Assembly: GCA_038529265.1 (NCBI GenBank)
Contig: JBCBDX010000002.1
Location: 1-64,000, forward strand
Reading direction: 5' to 3'
DNA: 64,000 bases
Source: JBCBDX01 sp038529265
GTDB taxonomy: Bacteria; Pseudomonadota; Alphaproteobacteria; Rhizobiales; Rhizobiaceae
Shown: piece after piece, positions 14,923 through 22,600 of the stretch
Position numbering within the stretch: the first letter of the stretch is position 1
Layout: every line of letters begins with the position of its first letter
Program-made: the position numbers and the translations under genes
Notes under the pieces: generated by a model
What the model saw: the letters and a program-made list of their open reading frames with translations, nothing else
Told to the model about the DNA's origin: nothing
The model's database searches: none

Positions 14923-15837
14923 ATGCAGGACATCAACGTAACCATCACGCTGAAGACCGGCCAGCGCCACAGTGCTGTCATTCAAGCCGATGCACCTTTG
15001 CTACAAGACCTGCATGTGAGCTTGGCGGTGCAGGGCAACGATGCGGCGCAGGCTCACGCTAAGTTGCTGCATTTTCCAATCGACGAGGGCAGAGCAGCGC
15101 TCACCTTCCAGTCCAGCGTGCTGGAAAGCATCGAGACCTCGCCGCCCGTGCTGCTTAATCCTGCCCAAATCAGCCAGCAAGCGTCTTTGGCCAATAACGC
15201 TCAATTGCCCGGAGCAAATGGTGCAGGCGCCTCATATGTGCAAATCGATGACTTTCTGACGCCTGCCGAAAACAGGAAACTCATTGAGTACACGTTGGCG
15301 AGCGAAGCCGATTTCGAAGGCAGCAAGGTCTATCTTGAGGGGAAGAAGTCCGAGGCTCATGAAACGCGAAAATCAAGGGTGAATTTCAAGATTCGGGAGA
15401 GCGAATGGAGGGACATTTTTCTAAAGCGCCTAAACCTGCATTTGTCCCATGTTGGCGCGTCGCTCGGCCTTGATACGAGCGGCGTAAACGATAGCGAAAT
15501 CCAGCTTACCGCCAGCAATGATGGCGACTTCTTTCTGGCACATGCAGATTCCGACAAGTCAGACCCCGACACCAAAGCAAGGTATGTTACCTTCGTTTAT
15601 TACTTTTTCAGATCGCCTCAGGCATTTTCGGGAGGCAATCTGCTTTTCTATCACACCCATCCAGAAGATGTTGCCGCACCGTCCGAGAATGTAACCAGCG
15701 TAAAGCCGGTGAACAATATGATGGTCGTGTTTGCGAGTGATCGTTGGCATGAGGTCGATATGGTAAGCTGTCCATCGCGTGAACTTGCTGACAGCCGATT
15801 TACGATCAACGGCTGGCTCCGACGAACAGAAAAATGA
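14923..15837 (+). CDS. 2-oxoglutarate/Fe(II) oxygenase, prolyl 4-hydroxylase-like
   Basis: A protein of about 304 residues. The first hundred residues form a separate, unassigned domain beginning with short beta-strand-like repeats. The C-terminal part has the P4H pattern: His207-x-Asp209 in FFLAHADSD, RYVTFVYYFFRSPQAFSGGNLLFY across the core, the distal His276 in DRWHEVD and an Arg about sixteen residues later for 2-oxoglutarate. The RxVTFVYYF...GGNLLFY segment is the classic P4H spacing. It is the second oxygenase in this operon and probably hydroxylates proline in the nearby Pro/Thr-rich tail. ATG 14923 has a good ribosome site (AAGAAGG at about 14907); TTG 14914 overlaps the upstream stop. 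Confidence 0.75.
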   Translation: MQDINVTITLKTGQRHSAVIQADAPLLQDLHVSLAVQGNDAAQAHAKLLHFPIDEGRAALTFQSSVLESIETSPPVLLNPAQISQQASLANNAQLPGANGAGASYVQIDDFLTPAENRKLIEYTLASEADFEGSKVYLEGKKSEAHETRKSRVNFKIRESEWRDIFLKRLNLHLSHVGASLGLDTSGVNDSEIQLTASNDGDFFLAHADSDKSDPDTKARYVTFVYYFFRSPQAFSGGNLLFYHTHPEDVAAPSENVTSVKPVNNMMVVFASDRWHEVDMVSCPSRELADSRFTINGWLRRTEK

Positions 15838-16925
15838 GTGCCGGGCTCAATCCAGCTACTTCGGCTCTGGAAGCCGGGCAACACGGCGCGTCTGATGACA
15901 AGAGATCAGCGCCAACCATCTTCATATCGATTGCATCTTACAACGATCCTGTTCTTCCATTCACGCTCGACAATTGTCTGGCCATGGCGCGAAATCCTGA
16001 AAACCTCAGGTTCGGCATATGCTGGCAATATGATGAGAAACAGCCGGTTGAAATTGATCGTTTCAAAGCGGATCCGCGCTTCCGATTTTCCGAGCATCCT
16101 ATCCAGGAAAGTGAAGGGGGATGCTGGGCGCGTGCGATAGCGCAGGGTCTCTGGTCGGGTGAAGACTACACGCTACAGGTTGACTCCCATATGGCGTTTG
16201 CACCCGGTTGGGACACCAACTTGATAAGGATGATGCGCACTTTCCCCGCTGAGAAGCCAATGATCACAACGATTGCTCCGCTGTTCGAGCTTAAGGATGA
16301 CGGAAGCGTTCAAAAGAGACGCGAGGAGGGAATTCGGGCGACAAAACTAGCCGATTGGAAAGCTGGTTCGGGTTGGGCACCATGGTTTGTATGGGGCCAG
16401 GAAGTCCAAAGGCATCCGACGCGCAATCGTTTCTTGTCGGGTCAATTTGTCTTCACCCTTGGTGTTTGGAATGAAGAGGTTCGCCAGGACCCCGGCCACT
16501 ATTATTGGGGTGAAGAGTTCGCATTGGCGTTGCGATCCTTCACGCACGGCTATGACTTTTTCGTGCCCGACGAGATGGTGGTTTGGCACATGCTTCATAC
16601 CGATGCGCCGCCGCGACGCCATTGGGAGAACGGAGCAGATATTGTCCTTTCGAAAAACAAAACTGCTTTCGACCGGCTTAGGAAACTCGCTTACAGCGAT
16701 GACGGTCCTGCGGACGACTTAGGGCAATATGGATTGGGCCCGCACCGAAGCCTTGCAGAATATGAACTGTTCTCAGGCATGGATTTGAAGAACAAGCTTG
16801 CCCATCCTGATGCGTTCCTTGGACGCCCGCCCGACCCGGTAACCATCAAAAATCATACCGATTGGTTGACTTGTGTTTCGGATGAAGACTTTAGCAGCCG
16901 CGCGGCTGACAGAGACCAGATTTAA
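15834..16925 (+). CDS. GT60-type glycosyltransferase (Skp1 hydroxyproline GlcNAc-transferase-like)
   Basis: A protein of 363 residues. IFISIASYNDPVLPFTLDNCLAMARNP opens the nucleotide-binding fold. GCWARAIAQGLWSGEDY followed by TLQVDSHMAFAPGWD carries the DSH metal-binding motif at about 117-119. This matches closely the family of the Dictyostelium Skp1 enzyme that adds GlcNAc to 4-hydroxyproline. A conserved LSGQFVFTLG segment and an EEFALALRSFTHGYDFF segment follow, also in that family's order. It starts inside the stop of the prolyl hydroxylase gene (ATGA), so the two are coupled. The donor is probably UDP-GlcNAc and the acceptor a hydroxyproline made by that enzyme; both are inferred from family and context. 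No signal peptide is seen. Confidence 0.8.
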   Translation: MSAGLNPATSALEAGQHGASDDKRSAPTIFISIASYNDPVLPFTLDNCLAMARNPENLRFGICWQYDEKQPVEIDRFKADPRFRFSEHPIQESEGGCWARAIAQGLWSGEDYTLQVDSHMAFAPGWDTNLIRMMRTFPAEKPMITTIAPLFELKDDGSVQKRREEGIRATKLADWKAGSGWAPWFVWGQEVQRHPTRNRFLSGQFVFTLGVWNEEVRQDPGHYYWGEEFALALRSFTHGYDFFVPDEMVVWHMLHTDAPPRRHWENGADIVLSKNKTAFDRLRKLAYSDDGPADDLGQYGLGPHRSLAEYELFSGMDLKNKLAHPDAFLGRPPDPVTIKNHTDWLTCVSDEDFSSRAADRDQI

Positions 16926-16945
16926 ACGCCGGATTTGGATGCACG

Positions 16946-18091
16946 ATGTTCTACACAGTATTCAGCACTGACGACCGTCCTTACATGCAATGGCAGGCCG
17001 ACCTGCTCGAATATACGTGGAAGCGTGTGGGGCAGCCGGGTCAATTGGTTCGACTGGTTGCCACGAACGATCCTCAAAATCTGCCCCGTCAACAATATGC
17101 GCGCTGCTTTGCCACAACGCCCTGGAACACACATCCTCGAACTGGCGACAATTATCCCATTTACAACAAGCCTGCTTCGCTGCTGGAATGGCTTTATGCA
17201 GAAAAGCCGGAAGGCACGGTTTTGTTCATGGACCCTGATTGCGTCTTTCGCAGGGCCGTGACCCAACGCGTCGCACCGGGCTCACCTGTCTCTCAAAACT
17301 GGGTCGATCTTCATTTGTTGCCCGCTTCAAAGACAAACCCATTTGGTTTGTCCGAGAGGTTCTGGTTCCTGCATAAACATTGCGCTGATGTGGAATTACA
17401 AGGTGATGCGGTCATGATCCCGACCTTGATCCACACCAGCGACCTGCGAAAAATCTGTGCACGATGGCTCGAGCTTTGCTCATTCGTCCGAGAGTTCTAT
17501 CGCTATGAAAATGGAGAACGCGTTTGGGAATCAGACATGTTCGCTTATGTCGTCGCGTGTGCTGAATATGGCATACGTCACGAGAAAGCAGACCTTGGTA
17601 TTTGCACCAATTGGGATGCCGAAACGATGCCGGACAGCCCGATCATCCATTACTGCCAGTCAATTCACGACCTGAATGATCGTGTAATTTTCAACAAACA
17701 CCAATATGCGCCGTGGCAACTGGTCGATGTCTCCGTAGAGCCAAGACACTATTACGGTCGCGACCTCGTCCAATTGATCAATGCCAAAGCTCAGGAAATG
17801 ACAGGTGTTTCTCCGTCAATTCCGTCCTATGGGCGGCCTAACAAAGGGGAACACGTCAAGGAAGGACGGGTGCTTGACGATCTCCTATTGGCTATCCCTG
17901 CGCAGGAAAAGAGCCTGTGGCTCAACTCTTCCGGCAAACTGATTTGGGATCTGTGTGACGGCGATAGTACGGTTGAGGAAATCTCGTCGACGATCAGCGC
18001 ACGCTTTGATGTTGGTCCGGATTTGGCTGCTCAGCAGGTTGGTGCACTCTTGGGCCAACTGCGGACTATAGGGTTCATTGAACTACGCTGA
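16946..18091 (+). CDS. Plant Hyp-O-arabinosyl/Ser-galactosyltransferase-like enzyme with C-terminal PqqD domain
   Basis: A protein of 381 residues. Residues 1-265 carry motifs in the order of the plant hydroxyproline O-arabinosyltransferase and serine O-galactosyltransferase families as I remember them: FSTDDRPYMQWQADLLEY, YNKPASLLEWL, LFMDPDCVF (DPD at 96-98), a LIHTSDLRKICARWLELC segment, SDMFAYVVACAEYGI and SPIIHYCQSI. Residues about 305-381 are a PqqD-like domain (WLNSSGKLIWDLCDGDSTVEE then LLGQLRTIGFIEL). The domain should anchor the enzyme on a leader, here most likely that of the protein at 10513-10848. It is the last gene of the operon and converges on the sulfotransferase-GT-PqqD gene. 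Confidence 0.75.
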   Translation: MFYTVFSTDDRPYMQWQADLLEYTWKRVGQPGQLVRLVATNDPQNLPRQQYARCFATTPWNTHPRTGDNYPIYNKPASLLEWLYAEKPEGTVLFMDPDCVFRRAVTQRVAPGSPVSQNWVDLHLLPASKTNPFGLSERFWFLHKHCADVELQGDAVMIPTLIHTSDLRKICARWLELCSFVREFYRYENGERVWESDMFAYVVACAEYGIRHEKADLGICTNWDAETMPDSPIIHYCQSIHDLNDRVIFNKHQYAPWQLVDVSVEPRHYYGRDLVQLINAKAQEMTGVSPSIPSYGRPNKGEHVKEGRVLDDLLLAIPAQEKSLWLNSSGKLIWDLCDGDSTVEEISSTISARFDVGPDLAAQQVGALLGQLRTIGFIELR

Positions 18092-18106
18092 ACGCGATTT
18101 ACGACA

Positions 18107-20137
18107 CTATTTATCTTCGCCGCCGCCGGCAATTTCAATGACTTTAAGCCTCTCAAATTCGACCACAAGTTTGTAGATATCTTTCACCAGCAAATACCAT
18201 GGCGCGCGGAAATGGGACGCCATCTGAACGGCAACCTTTTCAAGAGAACGCCTCCCATCAGTCTTTGATAAGAAGCTAGCTGCCGTTTTGTTGCAGGTAA
18301 AAGACTTGCCCCTGGCTGTGTCTTCCAAAATACAGCCATCATTAGTTGCCCGAATACCCAGTCCCGGACAAAGACGATAGACTTCTTCCAGATGATTGCG
18401 CGACAACGCGTCTCGCTGGTTTGCGATATAGGCCATCTCCTCGTTCAGTGCTTCTGCTTGACCGTCAAGGCGTGAAATGATGGCGTCAATTCGATGGACG
18501 GGCCGATGGTTCGCGTGAACAAATTCTTGACCGCAACGGGCGATTTGTTCGCGTTCGGCATCATTGTTCAGATAGTGAAGGATGGCCTGCTCAAGGTCAT
18601 GGAAGCCTTCATCACTCACATCGTAAAAGATGATGTGCTTGCCATCGACAAGCGGTTTCTCGATCGGTTGGACCATCTTGTCCAAGAAAACGAGCGCGCC
18701 TGAACTCAATGCTTCCCATGATCTGCTGTCTCCCTCCCAGAGGTCAGGATTGGCGTGGAGCACAATTTTGCTCGACACAAGACAGTTTTTGTAATCATCA
18801 ACCAGCCCAGATGCGCTGACTTGGCCCGTCTCGGTTATGGTGCCAACCAGTACATTGAAATCGTGTTTTTCCTTGAACTTTTCGGCAAATTTCAGCAGCC
18901 GACCATGCACTTTCTCATACGCCCATTCGTTTTCGGAGAGTTCGTCGAAAAGACAAGCGACGTCTATGGATCGCTCGCGATCTATTGTCGCTCCTGCCTG
19001 CGCAATTTCATCAACAGCGCAGTAAGCGGTCGGGATTACCGGAAGCTCATCATAATCGATCCTGCAACCTTTGTTGCGATTCACACAGCTTCGCTTGAAG
19101 TAGAGCCGCCATGTGAAATCGTCTTTATCGTAAATGCCAAAGGGGTTGTCATCAAAATCAAGAACGACGGTCTTGAATTTGTATCGATCCTTCAGCTTGA
19201 TGAATTCTTCGCGACGGGGGCAGCGGTCGTTTAGGTGGCTATCACATAAGATCAATAAATCAGCCGCCTCTGGGGCATCAGTAAACTCGACCCGCGGATG
19301 TTCCCTCAAGCCCGCATCTAACATTCGGAATTCATAGCCGCGCTTTTCAACCTTCTCGAAGAGTGGAAAGAAGACGGTGTAGATCTTCTTATCAAAGCGA
19401 ACGGGCTTTGGACTGTCTTTCCTTTGAGCGGTGGGCGCACTCTCTCTGTCTTCCAATCCCTCCCTCGCCAAAAGTATCTTCCGCCACGGATGGGATGTCA
19501 GGCCTTTGCTGACGAAAAAGTCAGTGTCCGGTTTGTAATAGTCAGAAATCTTCTGGTGCAGCAACAGGTCAGTAGCGATCCGTTTTTGCAGCCTGTTTTT
19601 GATGGTACGATCAGATTTATTTGATTTCTCATATGGAAATTGAATGCCCGTTAATTGCGAAAAATACTCAACGCTTTCCAATTCAACAAAATAGTCGAAC
19701 TGATCCAATTTATAATAATCAATGATCTCATGTTGCGGCAGTGTATGATTGTCGAGCGGGCCGAACTCAGTCAGATAGGCGACATAAAGGTCAAAAGCCT
19801 GCTCATATTCGCCAGCTTTCAGGCAGTCGACGAAAAACCGGTATGTGCTGCCGTCCATTACGGCTTTGAGGTTTCTAAAGAGCCATCCGTCCTCGGTCTG
19901 ATAGCGTTGGCCTGTGATACACCAATTGATGAACACACTTAGTGCTCTCATGTGTATGTCGCGGTAAAAAAAGATCACCCGGTCAGCTGGATGTATGGTG
20001 TCAATAAGTTGGTGCGGCAGTAGATTGCTGCTGGAAAATCCGCATTTGTAATTGTTGATTGTGACGAAGTTCGGGGCTTGAGAAAGTCGTTTGAATCGAT
20101 TGTCGAACGCCACCGCTTCCCTCTCTTTTTCATTCAC
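18107..20137 (-). CDS. Sulfotransferase-like / CgeB-like glycosyltransferase / PqqD fusion
   Basis: A protein of 676 residues with three parts. Residues 1-190 resemble a sulfotransferase: a degenerate PAPS loop YKCGFSSSN near 30-38, and VIFFYRDIHMRALSVFINW near 54-72 matching the 3'-phosphate motif (R...S). Residues about 240-560 resemble CgeB/Glyco_trans_1 proteins (IVLHANPDLWEGDSRSWEALSSGALVFLD). The last about 85 residues form a PqqD-like domain (TCNKTAASFLSKTDGRRS). GTG 20137 is the first possible start; an in-frame stop lies three codons upstream and no clear ribosome site is seen. The fusion is unusual. It is on the opposite strand to the main operon but clearly belongs to it by its PqqD domain. 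Sulfation of a glycan or serine is inferred. Confidence 0.6.
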   Translation of the reverse strand: MNEKEREAVAFDNRFKRLSQAPNFVTINNYKCGFSSSNLLPHQLIDTIHPADRVIFFYRDIHMRALSVFINWCITGQRYQTEDGWLFRNLKAVMDGSTYRFFVDCLKAGEYEQAFDLYVAYLTEFGPLDNHTLPQHEIIDYYKLDQFDYFVELESVEYFSQLTGIQFPYEKSNKSDRTIKNRLQKRIATDLLLHQKISDYYKPDTDFFVSKGLTSHPWRKILLAREGLEDRESAPTAQRKDSPKPVRFDKKIYTVFFPLFEKVEKRGYEFRMLDAGLREHPRVEFTDAPEAADLLILCDSHLNDRCPRREEFIKLKDRYKFKTVVLDFDDNPFGIYDKDDFTWRLYFKRSCVNRNKGCRIDYDELPVIPTAYCAVDEIAQAGATIDRERSIDVACLFDELSENEWAYEKVHGRLLKFAEKFKEKHDFNVLVGTITETGQVSASGLVDDYKNCLVSSKIVLHANPDLWEGDSRSWEALSSGALVFLDKMVQPIEKPLVDGKHIIFYDVSDEGFHDLEQAILHYLNNDAEREQIARCGQEFVHANHRPVHRIDAIISRLDGQAEALNEEMAYIANQRDALSRNHLEEVYRLCPGLGIRATNDGCILEDTARGKSFTCNKTAASFLSKTDGRRSLEKVAVQMASHFRAPWYLLVKDIYKLVVEFERLKVIEIAGGGEDK

Positions 20138-20523
20138 AAGCCGTTAGTGGCGCATGACATAACCGATACCGATGAACCTGGCCACAAGGCACCCTCAGTG
20201 GTAACAGAGCTTGAGAATGGTAGGGCGGTCTAATTACTATTGTGGATGGGCCAGAGCGGTCCGTTTCGCTATTTCAGGACATCTCCCGAAATCAACTGTA
20301 TGGCGTGGACTTCGCTACGAACCAGCCCGGTCCCGCATTCAACTGCTGCGAATTGCTTGGCATCGAAGCGGATCAGTCAAAACTAAGCAGGCGGGATAAT
20401 GTAAGCGACCAGATTAACTGTCTGCAGTGGGGATATACCGTCGCTTTGGAACCGACCCGAGCTAAAGCCGCCACGCCAAAGTGGCAACTAAAATATATGG
20501 ATAACCAATCCAATTGAGATTTA
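20138..20523. other. Intergenic stretch without a supported gene
   Basis: This 386-base stretch separates the sulfotransferase-GT-PqqD gene from the tRNA. A 91-codon frame from 20242 has no recognisable motif and no ribosome site worth noting. No integrase, direct repeat of the tRNA end, or terminator was seen. Confidence 0.5.
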
Positions 20524-20599
20524 TGGTGAGCGCGCAGGGGTTCGAACCCTGGACCTACTGATTAAAAGTCAGTTGCTCTACCAACTGAGCTACGCGCTC
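20524..20599 (-). tRNA. tRNA-Lys (anticodon TTT)
   Basis: On the minus strand a cloverleaf reads from 20599: acceptor GAGCGCG pairs with CGCGCTC, the anticodon loop is CTTTTAA with anticodon TTT, the T arm is CAGGG-TTCGAAC-CCCTG, then discriminator A and an encoded CCA (TGG at 20524-20526 on the plus strand). Its 3' end faces the accessory island, the usual side on which tRNA-integrating elements sit. Confidence 0.95.
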
Positions 20600-20796
20600 C
20601 CAAAAGGGTAATTTGCGAGCTGCAAGCAGCGTCGCGAAGCCGCCTGATAATGAAACCGATAGGGCGCGTCAACTGCCTGAATGGCTTCTAATCAAATCAA
20701 CATCACGACAAATTGCCTCGGTCTTTCCCACATCCGATGGCATAGGATTTATGCTAGTTCTATGAACAAGACAAACAACCAAGAGATAAACGCTTT

Positions 20797-21573
20797 ATGG
20801 CTATCGATGTATCCTTTGTGAGCGCCTTTGCAGCAGGAGCCATCTCCTTTTTAAGCCCCTGCGTGCTACCGCTGGTCCCGCCCTATCTGTGCTATATGGC
20901 GGGCGTTTCCATGGACGATTTTCGCGGACAGGGCGGCGTAGGCGCCCCAGGCATTGATGGTTCTGTAGTGGCGACAGGTCAGACCGTTCGATTCTCTCTC
21001 ATGCTAGCAGCGCTGGCTTTCGTGGCAGGTTTTACAACCGTCTTTGTTGCGTTGGGTGCGGGCGCCAGCACGATTGGTGGCTTTTTGCGGGTCTATCAAA
21101 CCGAACTGGCCATGGTTGCCGGGGTGGTGATCATCCTGATGGGTTTGAACTTTCTCGGTGTTTTGAGGATTTCCGCTTTTTCGCGGGAGGCCCGTTTTCA
21201 GACGCAGGGGCGTCCTGCCAACCCTATCGCATCGTACGTCATGGGCCTGGCTTTTGCATTCGGGTGGACGCCGTGTATCGGCCCGGTATTGGGGCCGATC
21301 CTAACCCTGGCTGGTGCACGTGACAGTGTTGGCGAAGGGGCAGCGCTATTGGCCGTTTATTCGGCGGGCCTTGGCATACCGTTCCTGATTGCCGCTATGT
21401 TTTCGGGTGCGTTCATGGGCTTTCTTCAACGCTTCCGCATGCATCTTGGCACTGTTGAAAAAATTATCGGCGGACTTTTGGTTGTCGCCGGTATTCTGTT
21501 TCTCACCGGTGGCATGGAGCGCATGGCCTTCTTCTTGTTGGAAACGTTCCCCGTATTGGGCACGTTTGGCTAA
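20797..21573 (+). CDS. CcdA/DsbD-family cytochrome c biogenesis protein
   Basis: A protein of 258 residues with about six membrane helices. Each half carries a redox cysteine next to proline: SFLSPCVLPLVPPYLCY in the first helix and FGWTPCIGPVLGPIL in the middle. This is the CcdA pattern; such proteins pass electrons from cytoplasmic thioredoxin across the inner membrane to reduce periplasmic thiols, mainly for cytochrome c maturation. It follows tRNA-Lys by 197 bases and its stop overlaps the end of the exporter gene on the other strand by four bases. Confidence 0.85.
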   Translation: MAIDVSFVSAFAAGAISFLSPCVLPLVPPYLCYMAGVSMDDFRGQGGVGAPGIDGSVVATGQTVRFSLMLAALAFVAGFTTVFVALGAGASTIGGFLRVYQTELAMVAGVVIILMGLNFLGVLRISAFSREARFQTQGRPANPIASYVMGLAFAFGWTPCIGPVLGPILTLAGARDSVGEGAALLAVYSAGLGIPFLIAAMFSGAFMGFLQRFRMHLGTVEKIIGGLLVVAGILFLTGGMERMAFFLLETFPVLGTFG

Positions 21574-22499
21574 CGGGCTGCCAGTTTACGCCTGGGCACG
21601 GTTGCTGTTGCGACGCCCATCATAACCGCGCCGATAGCGGCAATTTGGTAGGTTTCAAGCGTCTCATTCAAAAACAGGACGGCCAAAATGACACCAAAGG
21701 GCGTCATTAGGAACATGAACATGCCCGCCAAGGATGGCCCCAAACGCTTTACCCCGTACTGATAGCCAGTGAATGCCATCAGCGATGATATCACCACAAT
21801 CCCAACCAGCGCCTGCCATCCGGACACAGATTGGGGCATGCCTTGTGGTTGCAATAGACTGGTAAGTGCAAACGGCAGATTGGCAAATGCACCAAAAAGA
21901 GCGATTACCCAAAAGAGTTCAATTGCGCGGACCGATTTCAACCGTTCCGATTTTAACAGGACTGAGTAGCAAGCCCAAGACAAGGTAGCGGCGGCGATCA
22001 ATATGTCACCAGCGTTAAACTGGAGAGCCATAAGCGTGGCCGCAGAACCTTTGCTTATGATCGTTGCAACACCAACAAACGCGATCACAGCTCCGGCGAT
22101 TTCGCGCGTGCTGATGGGACGATGTTTGAAAACTCGTTCCAACACAAGAATCACAACCGGCGCGACAGAGTAAATCAAAGTCGCATTGGTGGCTGTCGTC
22201 ATTTGAAGGCCCCAATAGACACCACCACCGCTGATGCCCATGCCCAAAATACCCAGAAGCGCCAGCAGGAGCAGGTTGTGACGCACAAGAGCCAGAACCC
22301 TGCTTTTTCGAGCCAACATCACAAAAGGCAAAAGGATCAAGGCCACACATGTCCAGCGAAGAAATGCCAGCACAAAGGGATGGGCCTCTGGTGCAACATA
22401 ACGTCCGAAAATGATGTTGGTAGAAAAGCAAAGCGCCGTTCCCAGCATAACGAGATACGGAACGGGATCGTTTGATGCGACGGTTTGGTTTGCGGGCAT
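21570..22499 (-). CDS. EamA-family drug/metabolite transporter
   Basis: A protein of 309 residues with ten predicted membrane helices in two EamA repeats. FSTNIIFGRYVAP opens the first repeat and SLMAFTGYQYGVKRLGPSLAGMFMFLMTPFGVILA closes the second (key residues only: GP..A....L.P). It belongs to the DMT superfamily of small-molecule exporters. The substrate cannot be told. ATG at 22499 is divergent from glmU with about 100 bases between them. Confidence 0.8.
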   Translation of the reverse strand: MPANQTVASNDPVPYLVMLGTALCFSTNIIFGRYVAPEAHPFVLAFLRWTCVALILLPFVMLARKSRVLALVRHNLLLLALLGILGMGISGGGVYWGLQMTTATNATLIYSVAPVVILVLERVFKHRPISTREIAGAVIAFVGVATIISKGSAATLMALQFNAGDILIAAATLSWACYSVLLKSERLKSVRAIELFWVIALFGAFANLPFALTSLLQPQGMPQSVSGWQALVGIVVISSLMAFTGYQYGVKRLGPSLAGMFMFLMTPFGVILAVLFLNETLETYQIAAIGAVMMGVATATVPRRKLAAR

Positions 22500-22600
22500 T
22501 AATTCGCGTTAGCGTCACAACTCATGCGTTGCAAGCGCTGGATTACGGCAAACTATTTGTCTAATTGATCGTCACCCGATGAATAATCCGAGTTTTTTTG

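Noticed and set aside
20242..20517. 91-codon frame between the island and tRNA-Lys
   Set aside because: No family motif, no good ribosome site, and ordinary length for a chance frame; left as intergenic.
20524..20599. Attachment-site duplication of tRNA-Lys at the left island edge
   Set aside because: I scanned the first 600 bases by eye and found no copy of the tRNA 3' end, so no att pair can be claimed.
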